From a bacterium (lineage in GTDB: Bacteria; Planctomycetota; UBA1135; UBA2386): a DNA stretch of 40,348 bases. The notes beneath the pieces were generated by a model, which saw only the letters and a list, made by a program, of their open reading frames with translations, ran no database searches and was not told the DNA's origin. Of the stretch, positions 25,350 through 33,821 are shown piece by piece. The translations under genes were made by a program, and so were the position numbers. Position 1 is the stretch's first letter. Each line of letters begins with the position of its first letter. Where the stretch lies: NCBI GenBank assembly GCA_024743115.1, contig JANSXC010000039.1, positions 1 through 40,348 of the forward strand. The letters are read 5' to 3'.

Positions 25350-26879
25350 TCAGTGCAGAACGCTGCGCAGCCGGGATTCCAGTCGCGCCCGGGCCGCTGC
25401 CGGCGTCGACGGCACCAGGGAGTAGCGCACCTCGAGCGTGGGCCCGGTGCTCCGGCAAGTTGGCTCGGGCCGCTGCAGAACGCGGGGCTCGGCGGCGAGG
25501 ACGGCCCGCACCCGGGCTGCCGCGGCCGCGGCATCGGGGCTCGCCAGGCGCAACTCGCGGGCCTCCGGGGTCGACTCGTGTCGCTCCGGTGCCGTCCCCG
25601 GCGAACTCGGGGGCCAGGTCGTGACCACACCCGTGGGCGCCGCTGGCGGTCCGGCCGGTGCCGGCGTCGGCTTTGCGGCCGGCGCCGGTTGCTTGCTCGG
25701 CAAGATCACCGTCGGCAGCACTTCGGTTTCGTCCGCGATGGCAGCCGTGATCGGGCCCTCGTCGATCACGAACTCGTCGTCGAACGGATCGTCCTCGACC
25801 ACGGTCGTTGCCGGGGCCGCAGTCTCGTCCGGGTCTTCTTCGTTTGGGTCTTCGCGATCGCCGGGCTCACTGCGGTTGTCCTTGAGCCGCCCCACCGCTT
25901 CGCCGAGCAGCGCGGCGGCGGCCCAAAGCTCGGGGGCGCCGTCTGCATCGTTCGGATCGGCAAGGCCGTTGCGTTCACCTTGCAGGCCGGCGCGGTTCTC
26001 GCGGGCGAGCCAGAGCGCGAAGACACCGGCCAGGATGAGGCCGACGGCCGCGACGCCGAACCACCAGACGGTCGTGGAGCGGCGCGTTCCTAGGGCCATG
26101 GCGAGCTGTTCCCGCTTGCCCGACGGAGTGTTCGAATCGCCCGTGGAGTTGCCCGCCGGTGGCGTGCCACTCTCGCTCGGCGGAACCGGAACGCGTCCCG
26201 GATCCGAGTTGACCGGCCCCGGCGGATTCGTTGCGGGCTTGCCAGCGCCCGGTTGACCAGCGCCGGGTTGGCCAGCGCCCGATTGAGCAGCGCCCGGTTG
26301 AGCAGCGCCGGGTTGAGCAGCGCCGGGTTGCCCCGCAGGCGGGCTCGCGCCGGACTCGACGCGCTGCAGGAAGTCCTCGAGCTTGGCGGAGGTCTTGTCG
26401 AGCGCGTTGATCAGCAGTCGCTCCACTTCCTGGTGGCGCGTTTCCTGGGTCTTCAACTGTTCTTCGAGCGCGGTGAGTCGTTGCACGAGCGCGTCGACCT
26501 CGGCCTTCGCCGTAGCGGCCGTCGCGCTCGGGTCGTTGGCCGAGCGGTTACCCGTCGTGACGACCTGCGCCAGGAGCTGCGACCAACGCTTGAGCTCGCC
26601 CGCGAGCGCCTGTTGCCGGTCCTCGAGTCCCTGCTGCTGGCGAACGAGCTGGACGAGAACCTCCCGCAACGGTGCCATCGCGGTTGCGATCGCAGCGGCC
26701 GGGGTCGCAGTCGCCGGAGCAGAGCTCGCCGCGGTTGCCGGTCGGGCAGCCAATGCCGTGCGCAGGGCACGAAGTTCGAGCGCAATCTCACGCTGACTGT
26801 CGATCGTTGCGGGATCCGAACAGCCGAATGCGGTGAGTGTGGCGACCGCGAACGCGAGCATGAGCGGACGCCGCCTCAC
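25350..26879 (-). CDS. Lipoprotein with coiled coil, pentapeptide linker and an internal membrane helix
   Basis: 509 residues from a GTG at 26879. The N-terminus 'MRRRPLMLAFAVATLTAFGC' is a lipoprotein signal (lipobox TAFGC). Residues ~28-195 are predicted coiled coil (repeated Leu/Gln/Glu heptads such as 'EVDALVQRLTALEEQLKTQE'). A Gly/Pro/Ala pentapeptide repeat follows (~205-235), then a membrane helix ('TTVWWFGVAAVGLILAGVF', ~300-325), an acidic region, a Pro/Ala linker and a short conserved-looking C-terminal domain. A lipid anchor at one end and a helix in the middle suggest a protein that links envelope layers. I recognise no family. GTGA at 26876-26879 joins it to the upstream gene's stop. 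Confidence 0.78.
   Translation of the reverse strand: MRRRPLMLAFAVATLTAFGCSDPATIDSQREIALELRALRTALAARPATAASSAPATATPAAAIATAMAPLREVLVQLVRQQQGLEDRQQALAGELKRWSQLLAQVVTTGNRSANDPSATAATAKAEVDALVQRLTALEEQLKTQETRHQEVERLLINALDKTSAKLEDFLQRVESGASPPAGQPGAAQPGAAQPGAAQSGAGQPGAGQPGAGKPATNPPGPVNSDPGRVPVPPSESGTPPAGNSTGDSNTPSGKREQLAMALGTRRSTTVWWFGVAAVGLILAGVFALWLARENRAGLQGERNGLADPNDADGAPELWAAAALLGEAVGRLKDNRSEPGDREDPNEEDPDETAAPATTVVEDDPFDDEFVIDEGPITAAIADETEVLPTVILPSKQPAPAAKPTPAPAGPPAAPTGVVTTWPPSSPGTAPERHESTPEARELRLASPDAAAAAARVRAVLAAEPRVLQRPEPTCRSTGPTLEVRYSLVPSTPAAARARLESRLRSVLH
26242..26331. repeat. 15-bp tandem repeat in the lipoprotein gene (GQPGA linker)
   Basis: Six consecutive 15-bp units of the form SCAGCGCCSGGTTGA with few changes. 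On the minus strand they encode GA-[AG]-QPGA-type pentapeptides between the coiled coil and the membrane helix. Confidence 0.9.
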
Positions 26880-27526
26880 GACCCCACCTCGACCGCCGGT
26901 CGTCGACCGCGCCACGCCTCGCCGCTCCAAACGAGTCGACGGGGCGCGGCGCCCACGCCGGATCGGCGTTCGGTGAGGTCCTGCGGTGTGAAGTCCAACG
27001 GCAGATCGGCGACGCTGCACACGGTGTCCGTCGGATTGTGCAGTCGCAACGGTACCGTGATCTGAGGTTCACCGCCGTGCATCGGATAGCGCACGAACCA
27101 CGTCGAGTCGCAGTGCAGCACGGTGCCGATCTGGTCGTCCCATTCCGCGCTCAGGGTGCGTGGCGGGAAGTCGAGCAGCCGGACCGGTTCGGCGGTCGGC
27201 GAAGTGCACCATGTGACCGCGGGGACCAGCGGCACCCGCACGTAGCCGTGAACGCGGGCTCCCGGCGCGAGCACGAGCACCTCACGCAGCTGCAGCCGCA
27301 CCGGCCATTCGGGCGGTCGCAATTCGAGAATCACCTCGCCCGTGCGGCCGCCGTCCGGCAAGCCGAGAACGTGGCGGTCGGCCTCCCGGCCCTGCAGACG
27401 CAGCAGAGTGAAACCGCCGCGCACGGCCTCGAACACGAACTCCGAGTCCCCCATCGCAACGCGCACACTGCCCCCGGGCGGCGGGACGCGCAGTTCGGTT
27501 CGCAGGCGGGGGCGATCGGGATCCAT
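26876..27526 (-). CDS. Uncharacterised beta-rich protein, possibly DUF432-like
   Basis: 216 residues from the ATG at 27526, with no signal peptide. It is rich in predicted beta strands ('TELRVPPPGGSVRVAMGD', 'EVILELRPPEWPVRLQLRE', 'VHGYVRVPLVPAVTW', 'QITVPLRLHNPTDTV'). The order PPGG start, 'gYvrvPl', then an aspartate-containing 'LLDF' and a late 'v-x-v-x-l-x-N-x-t' strand recalls DUF432, but I could not check this and give it low weight. A TAGGCT box lies about 24 nt upstream of the ATG. Its TGA overlaps the GTG of the coiled-coil lipoprotein, so the two are translated together and likely work together in the envelope. Confidence 0.65.
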   Translation of the reverse strand: MDPDRPRLRTELRVPPPGGSVRVAMGDSEFVFEAVRGGFTLLRLQGREADRHVLGLPDGGRTGEVILELRPPEWPVRLQLREVLVLAPGARVHGYVRVPLVPAVTWCTSPTAEPVRLLDFPPRTLSAEWDDQIGTVLHCDSTWFVRYPMHGGEPQITVPLRLHNPTDTVCSVADLPLDFTPQDLTERRSGVGAAPRRLVWSGEAWRGRRPAVEVGS

Positions 27527-27806
27527 CGGGTGCGAGGCCAGGGTGGGACCTGAAAGCCTACCGCAGGTCAGTGCGTCGTCGATCGTTGAAGCGAAGACCG
27601 GAGACGGCACACCGGAATGTGACGCGGGTCGCGCATTCGCTCGTGCGTTTCGCGCGCCGCCCTGGGCCGGTGCTCGGCTCTCGGTGCTCGCCCATCGCGA
27701 CCTGAGAGTCTCGGCGGCTTCCGCGCGTCGCGCGTGCCAGCTACTTCGAGGAGCCGCTTCGAGGAGCCGCCACGAGGAGGCCTACCAAGAGCGCTGCAAG
27801 GAGAAG
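27527..27806. other. Intergenic region without a credible gene
   Basis: Between the beta-rich protein gene and tRNA-Val I see no coding region. It contains the probable promoter of the minus-strand gene near its left end, and two exact 13-bp copies of CTTCGAGGAGCCG (27744-27769) followed by a third, partial copy. Confidence 0.5.
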
Positions 27807-27883
<77 letters not shown>

Positions 27884-27905
27884 ACTCCCGCAAAACGGGG
27901 CGCGG

Positions 27906-27934
27906 AGCCTAGGCGGCGCCCCGTTGCAGGTCAA
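27906..27934 (-). promoter_or_regulatory. Sigma70-type promoter of tRNA-Val
   Basis: TTGACC (27934-27929), a 17-bp spacer and TAGGCT (27911-27906) lie on the minus strand. The predicted transcript starts ~15 nt before the mature tRNA. The -10 box and most of the spacer sit inside an inverted repeat, ACGGGGCGC (27895-27903) and GCGCCCCGT (27916-27924). Confidence 0.75.
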
Positions 27935-28046
27935 GCGTGGGTTCGAGCAGGTTCTTCGGCCCCGGCAGGTTTCCCGAGAATGCGGTAGCATCGGCGTCAC
28001 GCCCCCTCGAACCCCTCGAGCCTCCCTGTCCGGAGGTTGATCAGTG

Positions 28047-30956
28047 ATGTTGATCCGGAGCCTGCCCGCGCCTGCCCTGGCGCTCCTTCCCGCTTCCCTC
28101 CTCACCCCACTCGCTGCTCAGGCCGCCCAGATCGTTGGCGACCCCATCGGCTCTTCGGTGGTCATCCGAGCCGCCCCGGGCCTGGCAAACGCTGCCGACT
28201 TCGCTGGCGCGTGTCGTGACAACGCCGGCAACTACTGGACGTCGTGCAAGAACGGCAACCAGGTCCTGCTGATTCGTCTGACGCCGCAAGGCGTGACGAA
28301 CGGCGTCGTCTACACGAACTTCGTCGGGACGGACACCGTCGCGGATCTCGCCTACGACGCGGTGCACGACAATGTCTGGATGCTCGTGCCGCAGCGGCCC
28401 CCCGCCGTCTACCACGCCACGACCGGCGTCTTCATCGGTCAAGGCAGCGCGATCGCGCTTGGCGCGGGCATCGCATGGAACGGCACGGACCGCATGCACG
28501 TTGCCGGTTCGGCCGTCGCCTATGATACGGCGACGTTGGCGACCGTGAGCGGTCCCGCGGTGCCCGCCACGGACCATGGCCTGCTCTATTCGCCGACCTC
28601 GGGCCGGTTCTGGGGCACGCAAGCGAGCGGTGATCCGGGTGCGATCACCATGTTCGAACACGTCGAGTTGCCAGGCGGCGCGACGATGCCGCCCAACCTG
28701 CGTGGTGCGATCTACCAGGGTGCGCTCGGCGGCCGGGCGCGCGGCAGCGCGATCTGGCAGGAGCCAGGCAACGGCGAATGGCTCGGCGTCTTCTGCGTTG
28801 GTGGCGACGGGGACAGCTCGGCGATCTACACCGCGCGAATTGGTGTGCCGACGACGCCCAACTGCGGTGGTCCGCGCTATCGCAAGGGCCCCGCGATCGT
28901 GCAGGACCAACTCTACGTCGACGCGGACCAGGCCACGGGCCTGTCGTGGCTGCTGTTGTCTCTCGCCCCGGGAACGTTCCAGTCTCCGGTGCTCGCGCCG
29001 GGGTGCAGCCTCGGCGTCAACCTGCAGCTGGCCTCGCCGATCGGGCCGTTGATCCCGCAGAACGGCGGCGTGGTCCAGCCGCGACTCGCGATACCGCTCG
29101 ACCCGATCCTCGACGAGATCGGACTCTGGTTCCAGCTGGGTTCGCTGACCCTCGCGAACAACTTCGTACTCAGCGAGACACGGTCGGCTGCGGTCAAACA
29201 GGCCGGCACTCTGCCGATCACCATTACCGAACGGTTCGCCAGCTCGGCCATGCGGGACCCGCAGGTGTCCTCGGGGATCTGGGCCAATGGTGCGCACACC
29301 GGGCTGATTGGTGGCGACGGCCGGCACGGCTCGTTCGATCCGACGGTTGGCACCGAGATCAGCCCTGGGGTCTACGAGTTCGACACGGGCAACACGGTCA
29401 TCCCGGCGTCCCAGGCCCACTCCGGGCAGGCCGAGACCATCACGGACGGGCGCTACTTCTTCACCGATCTCGTGATCCCGGCGGGTGTGACCGTGCGCTT
29501 CGTTGGGCCGGTGCCCGCCGTGTTGCGGGTGCGCGGTCAGGCGGAGATCCACGGCACGCTGAGTCTCGACGGTGAGGCGATGGAGTCGTTCGACGCGCGC
29601 GGCGGCACGCAGAGTCCGATGCCGTTCGTCGACGGGCAGCCCGGTGGTGTGCCCGGTGCGGGCGGCGGCTTCGGTGGCCGCGGGGCATTCGAGTGTCAGG
29701 GCAACGGTCCGATCATTGTCGCGGGCGAAGTGCTGACGAACGGGGCTCCCGGCGAGGACGTCCAACTCGTGGCCGGCCACGCCTACCAGGCCCAGGCGAT
29801 CGGCACGGGCGGACTCGGTGGTGAGTTGAACCCACCAAGCGGCACGGCTGCCCCGAACTCTCCGCGGGTCGGCTTCGTCTACCGCGCGTTCTTCGCGGTT
29901 GGTGGCGGGGGTGGCGGCTTCGCGACCCCCGGTGGGCAGGGCGGCATCACGTCGCCGATGCCCTTGCCGCTCCAGATCGCGAGCCTGCAGGCCAACACGC
30001 CCCCAGGTGGCGGTAACTTCTTCGATCCACTGCCGAACCCTGGCGTCTCCTCGCTGGCGCACTTCCTCATCGGCGGCAGCGGCGGCGGTGGCGGCGGGTC
30101 GCACCCGTTCGGCACCTTGTTCACGGGCAACCAGGACACCTACATGGCAGGTGCTGGCGGCTCGGGCGGCGGCGGCGCCTGCGGTCTCCGCGCCGGCGGC
30201 GATGTCTTGCTCGCAGCCACGGGGCGCTGCAACTCGCGGGGTGGCGATGGTGCGATTCTCGACGGTCGCGATCCCAACGGCAGCCCGGTCATCGCGACGT
30301 GGGGTATCTCGTCCCCGGGCGGTGGCGGCTCCGGCGGCTCGTTCCTGGTCCAGTCGGGCGCCGACGTCACGGTGCTCGGTGATCTCGACACGAGCGGCGG
30401 ACCGGGCAGCCGAAACGTGAACGTCACGGTCCCCAACCTCAACTTGTTCAGCAGCGAGGCCGGCGCTGGTTCGCCGGGCTACTACCGCGTCGAGGCGGCC
30501 GGCAATCTGTCGTTCCAGAGCACGAACAGCGTGCCGGCGTGGTCTCCCGTGAACAACTCGGGGGCGCTGAGTGACCGTGATGCCGTCGTTGGCTCGGGTT
30601 CGCTCTGGTATCAGGCCGGCAACGCGGTGCCGCCGAGTTGGGAGTCGTACGAGTTGCTGGTCGACGTCAACGGCGACGGCAGCGTCGACGCCATCTACAG
30701 CGACTCGGGGGCGCCCGGCACGCAACCGGCGAACCAGCCGACCGATCCGGTGCGGATCCAGTTCCAGGGCGCGCGGGTTCTCAACGGCGCGGCGCTGCCG
30801 GGCACCGTCGGACAGTGGCGAGACTTCGTCGGTTCGACGCTCGGCACTGGCCTCGAAAGCGACAGCGCGACCGGGTTCCGGTTCCAGCTGATCTTCCAGC
30901 GCTCGACGTTCCCCAACTGCGCCGTGAAGGAACTCCGCGTCCTGGCCCGGAGCTGA
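28047..30956 (+). CDS. Large secreted two-module protein with a Gly-rich region
   Basis: 969 residues; signal peptide ending near LAAQAA|QIVG. Module one (~30-380) has repeated 'YDAVHDNVWMLV', 'IAWNGTDRMHVAG' and 'LLYSPTSGRFWGT' elements resembling propeller blades. It ends in a beta segment ('PGCSLGVNLQLAS' to 'TLANNFVLSETR') like the C-terminal module of other secreted proteins here. Module two (~390-969) begins 'ITITERFASSAMRDP', contains a 'FTDLVIPAGVTVRFVGPVPAV' beta-helix-like start, long Gly-rich loops (GGGGGGF, GGSGGGGGGSHPFG) and a final beta domain ending 'VKELRVLARS'. I recognise no family; a surface or extracellular structural role fits. GGAGG at 28032-28036 supports the ATG; a GTG at 28044 would add one residue. 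Confidence 0.85.
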   Translation: MLIRSLPAPALALLPASLLTPLAAQAAQIVGDPIGSSVVIRAAPGLANAADFAGACRDNAGNYWTSCKNGNQVLLIRLTPQGVTNGVVYTNFVGTDTVADLAYDAVHDNVWMLVPQRPPAVYHATTGVFIGQGSAIALGAGIAWNGTDRMHVAGSAVAYDTATLATVSGPAVPATDHGLLYSPTSGRFWGTQASGDPGAITMFEHVELPGGATMPPNLRGAIYQGALGGRARGSAIWQEPGNGEWLGVFCVGGDGDSSAIYTARIGVPTTPNCGGPRYRKGPAIVQDQLYVDADQATGLSWLLLSLAPGTFQSPVLAPGCSLGVNLQLASPIGPLIPQNGGVVQPRLAIPLDPILDEIGLWFQLGSLTLANNFVLSETRSAAVKQAGTLPITITERFASSAMRDPQVSSGIWANGAHTGLIGGDGRHGSFDPTVGTEISPGVYEFDTGNTVIPASQAHSGQAETITDGRYFFTDLVIPAGVTVRFVGPVPAVLRVRGQAEIHGTLSLDGEAMESFDARGGTQSPMPFVDGQPGGVPGAGGGFGGRGAFECQGNGPIIVAGEVLTNGAPGEDVQLVAGHAYQAQAIGTGGLGGELNPPSGTAAPNSPRVGFVYRAFFAVGGGGGGFATPGGQGGITSPMPLPLQIASLQANTPPGGGNFFDPLPNPGVSSLAHFLIGGSGGGGGGSHPFGTLFTGNQDTYMAGAGGSGGGGACGLRAGGDVLLAATGRCNSRGGDGAILDGRDPNGSPVIATWGISSPGGGGSGGSFLVQSGADVTVLGDLDTSGGPGSRNVNVTVPNLNLFSSEAGAGSPGYYRVEAAGNLSFQSTNSVPAWSPVNNSGALSDRDAVVGSGSLWYQAGNAVPPSWESYELLVDVNGDGSVDAIYSDSGAPGTQPANQPTDPVRIQFQGARVLNGAALPGTVGQWRDFVGSTLGTGLESDSATGFRFQLIFQRSTFPNCAVKELRVLARS

Positions 30957-30991
30957 TCCGCACGGCCGGTCGACGGAGTGCGCGGTGCGGT

Positions 30992-30997
30992 TAGGAT
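30992..30997 (+). promoter_or_regulatory. Candidate leaderless -10 box of the sulfatase gene
   Basis: TAGGAT ends 8 nt before the GTG at 31006. TAGGATCCGCGGC is shared exactly with the HEAT/VWA gene at the same distance from its start. Confidence 0.6.
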
Positions 30998-31005
30998 CCG
31001 CGGCC

Positions 31006-32487
31006 GTGCCCTCCCACCGACCCGCCGTCATTCGACTGCCGCGCGTGCCATCCGCGCTGGCCGCCGCGTTCCTGATCGCCGCCGCGGGCGCGAAGTCGCT
31101 CGCCGCCCAGGACTCCGCCGTCGGCGACGGCGTGCCGCGGCCCAACGTCGTCGTGATCGTCAGCGACGACCAGGGCTGGTGCGACATCGGTTGCCACAAC
31201 CCGGCGGTCTGGTCGCCGCGGCTCGACGAACTCGCGGCGAGCGGCGTCCGCTTCGCGCAGGCCTACGCCATGCCGCAGTGCACGCCGACGCGGGTCGCGC
31301 TCATGACGGGGCGCTATCCGAGTCGGTTCGGGGGTGCCGCGATGCAGGCGAGCAACGCGCCGGCGTTCCCGCGCGGCACGCCGACGCTCGCGGCGACCTG
31401 TCGCAGTGCGGGTTACTTCACGGCGTTGTCGGGCAAGTGGCACCTCGGCTCGGCACCCGAGCACGGCCCCAACCACTTCGGCTTCGACTCGAGCTACGGC
31501 TCGCTGACGGGCGCGGTCGGAATGTACGACCATCACTATCGCAAGGGACGCTTCGCCCGCACCTGGCATCGTGACCACGAGTTCCTCGAGGACGACGAGA
31601 ACGGCGTGCACGCGACCGACCTCGTCACGAACGAAGCCGTGCGGGTGATCGAGAACGCGGGTGACCGGCCGTTCTTCCTCTACGTGCCCTTCCACTCGGT
31701 TCACACTCCGCTCGACGAACGGGGCCCGTTCCCCGAACGGCCGACCCAGCGGGACCCGATCGATCCGAGCCGCTGGCTCGACGAGGACCTGATCGAGTGG
31801 TTCCACGACCCCGAGGGGCGGATCCAGGCCGAGCCCGATCCCGAGAAGCGTTTGTTTCTTGCCGCGGTCCACCACCTCGATCACGCCGTTGGTCGGATCG
31901 TCGATGCGCTCGAACAGGCGGGGTTGCGTGAGCGCACGATGATCGTGTTCACGTCCGACAACGGTCCGCAGGTCAACTGGGGTGGCAACGCCTACCCCGA
32001 CGATCTGCGACTCACCGACTTCAACCAGCCAGCACCGTTGCGTGGGCAGAAGCTCGACGTCTACGAGGGCGGCATCCGGGTGCCGGCATTCGTGAGCTGG
32101 CCGGGCACGATTGCGCCGCGGGTCGAGCAGACCCCGGTGCACGTCGTCGACTGGCTGCCGACGATCAGCCGACTGCTCGGGCAGGCGGTTTCGGTGCCGC
32201 ACGACGGTTGCGATCTCACCGGCCTGCTGCTGCGCCGCGAGGCATTGCCCGAACGGTCGCTCTACTGGACCTGGAGTCAGCGCACGAATCGTTGGGCCCT
32301 GCGCCGCGGGCGCTGGAAGATCGTCAAGTACGGCCGCGGCGCGCCGAAGAACCCGAAGGCGTGGGCGCTGTTCGACCTCGAACGCGATCCGAACGAGCGT
32401 CGGGACCTGCGCGCGGAACATCCGGATATCGTGACGGCGCTGCACGAAGCCTTCGTTGCGGAGCGGACGCGCGATCGTCAGCGGTAG
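31006..32487 (+). CDS. Secreted type I sulfatase
   Basis: 493 residues from the GTG at 31006. A signal peptide ends KSLAA|QDS. The alkaline-phosphatase-fold sulfatase domain fills the rest. 'PNVVVIVSDDQGW' supplies metal-binding Asp54/Asp55, 'CTPTRVALMTGRYPSR' has the Cys92-x-P-x-R motif that is oxidised to formylglycine, 'GKWHLG' and 'FHSVHTPL' supply active-site Lys/His, and 'VFTSDNGPQ' the second metal site. Likely a periplasmic or secreted enzyme removing sulfate from polysaccharides, a typical planctomycete activity; the substrate cannot be read from sequence. An in-frame GTG at 30985 is possible, but TAGGAT 8 nt before 31006 favours the later one. No formylglycine-generating enzyme is in the window. 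Confidence 0.95.
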   Translation: MPSHRPAVIRLPRVPSALAAAFLIAAAGAKSLAAQDSAVGDGVPRPNVVVIVSDDQGWCDIGCHNPAVWSPRLDELAASGVRFAQAYAMPQCTPTRVALMTGRYPSRFGGAAMQASNAPAFPRGTPTLAATCRSAGYFTALSGKWHLGSAPEHGPNHFGFDSSYGSLTGAVGMYDHHYRKGRFARTWHRDHEFLEDDENGVHATDLVTNEAVRVIENAGDRPFFLYVPFHSVHTPLDERGPFPERPTQRDPIDPSRWLDEDLIEWFHDPEGRIQAEPDPEKRLFLAAVHHLDHAVGRIVDALEQAGLRERTMIVFTSDNGPQVNWGGNAYPDDLRLTDFNQPAPLRGQKLDVYEGGIRVPAFVSWPGTIAPRVEQTPVHVVDWLPTISRLLGQAVSVPHDGCDLTGLLLRREALPERSLYWTWSQRTNRWALRRGRWKIVKYGRGAPKNPKAWALFDLERDPNERRDLRAEHPDIVTALHEAFVAERTRDRQR

Positions 32488-32735
32488 GTCAGGGATTGTC
32501 GCGGCGGAAGTTCCCGCAGTGAGATCGCGTCGGGCGCGTCGGACCCACCCATTACACCGGATCGTGCCCCGACCCGCTGCGGGTGTTCCCGCATGCTGCG
32601 CAGTGAGTTGATCGTGCACCGGACTCGCGCGGACCGGTGCGTCTGGTCGATCGAGCATGCAGTGTCGTGAGAGTGGAGCTCGCGGCGTTGCGCCCCGGAC
32701 GGAGGGGCATCGGAAGAACAGACCCAGGAGAGAGC
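32488..32735. other. Intergenic region with an inverted repeat
   Basis: No gene is visible between the sulfatase and the CheR-like gene. GCACCGG (32616-32622) and CCGGTGC (32634-32640) form a perfect 7-bp inverted repeat with an 11-nt gap, ~95 bp before the CheR-like start. It could be an operator or a hairpin. Confidence 0.4.
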
Positions 32736-33440
32736 ATGGTTCGAACCCACGCCGAGTCACCGCGGGCGCGGTGCGCGGACGAGCGGCCGACGTACTTTCG
32801 GCGCAATCCGGCGCAGTGGGAGGCGCTGGAGCATTGCGTGTTGCCGTGGCTCGTGGCCGAGCGTTCGCCGACGGTGGCCCGGCCGTTGCGGATCTGGAGT
32901 GCCGGGTGCGCGACCGGAGAAGAGGCGTTCGATCTGGCTCTCACGGCGCACCGGGTCGTCGGCTCGGCCGACCTGGCGGCGGTGGCGATCCTTGCGACCG
33001 ATCGTTGTCCCGATGCGATCACCAAAGCGCGCCGTGGTCGTTACTCCCATGCGGCCTGCCGCGGAACCACGCTCGAGTACCGCCGCCAGTTGTTCCTCCG
33101 CTCACAGCCACCTGTTTCACGAGCGCCGGCGTGCTTCACCGCTGGGCCTGACGACCGTGAACACGAAGTGGATCGGCGCCTCGCGAGCCTGGTCCGGTTC
33201 GAGGTGCTGGACCTCGAGGATCAAGCGATGCTCGAGCGGGTTCGCGGCCTCGATCTGCTGCTATGCCGCAACGTGTTCGACGAAGTGCCGCGGCTGGAAC
33301 GCGCGGTGCTGTGGCGTAGGCTGCGTCGCTGTGTGCGACGCGGAGGCTATCTCGTCCTCGGAGAGTCCGAGCGTCGGTGCGTGGACGACTCGGTGGCGAC
33401 CCTGCAGTGGCGCGACGCCGTGGTCTATCGCGCGCTATGA
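32736..33440 (+). CDS. Orphan, reduced CheR-like methyltransferase
   Basis: 234 residues from the ATG at 32736, with GGAG 8 nt upstream. The CheR catalytic core is recognisable: 'TYFRRNPAQWEAL', the SAM-binding motif 'RIWSAGCATGEEAFDLAL', 'ILATDRCPDAITKARRGRY', 'LDLLLCRNVFDEVPR' and 'RRGGYLVLGESE'. The usual N-terminal helical domain is missing, and the 'NVLIYF' motif is replaced by 'NVFDEV'. CheR normally methylates glutamates of chemoreceptors, but no receptor, CheB or other che gene is nearby. It may serve another sensory complex or be degenerating. The reading frame is intact with ordinary composition. Confidence 0.8.
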   Translation: MVRTHAESPRARCADERPTYFRRNPAQWEALEHCVLPWLVAERSPTVARPLRIWSAGCATGEEAFDLALTAHRVVGSADLAAVAILATDRCPDAITKARRGRYSHAACRGTTLEYRRQLFLRSQPPVSRAPACFTAGPDDREHEVDRRLASLVRFEVLDLEDQAMLERVRGLDLLLCRNVFDEVPRLERAVLWRRLRRCVRRGGYLVLGESERRCVDDSVATLQWRDAVVYRAL

Positions 33441-33821
33441 CCCGCCTCGTGGCGGTCGCGGGCCGAAGGGAGACTCGAATGCGGTGGCGGGAGTCAGCCC
33501 GCGGCGCGCTCGTGTGACAAGCGGATCGCGCGGCCCACGAATGGGGCCGCGAGGAGTGAGCCAGAGCACCAGAGCACCAAAACGGTCGCGACGGTCATGA
33601 GGGCACCTCGCAGGGCGGTCCCGCTGCGCTGCGGCAACCTCCGAGCGAGATCGTCGGCCGTCAGCGGGAATTACGGTTCGGCGAGCCTGGTGGGAGAAAC
33701 CTGCTCGCCACGACCCACTACGCCAACCGGTTTCCCAACGGCTCGCGATTCGACCGGGATTCCGTGATTTTCCGCCACACCGTTACAAGGTTCCGGGTGA
33801 CAGTTGGTTAGCCCGATCGCG
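33441..33821. other. Intergenic region; one possible small gene
   Basis: 380 bp between the CheR-like gene and the converging aldehyde dehydrogenase gene. Apart from a 34-codon frame at 33494-33598 (minus) I see no gene, terminator or repeat of note. Confidence 0.4.
33494..33598 (-). CDS. Possible 34-residue single-helix membrane protein
   Basis: ATG at 33598 to TGA at 33494. The peptide starts 'MTVATVLVLWCSGSLLAAP' and ends 'FVGRAIRLSHERAAG': one hydrophobic helix followed by a basic tail, an orientation typical of short inner-membrane proteins. GAGG lies ~9 nt upstream as a Shine-Dalgarno candidate. It is too short to judge by length, and I know no family. It sits 223 bp downstream of the aldehyde dehydrogenase gene on the same strand. 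Confidence 0.35.
   Translation of the reverse strand: MTVATVLVLWCSGSLLAAPFVGRAIRLSHERAAG

Noticed and set aside
28041..31199. A 1052-codon open frame on the minus strand opposite the giant secreted protein
   Set aside because: It is rich in Arg and low-complexity sequence, has no signal peptide or family motif, and mirrors a plus-strand gene with strong coding features. High GC content removes stop codons from antisense frames.
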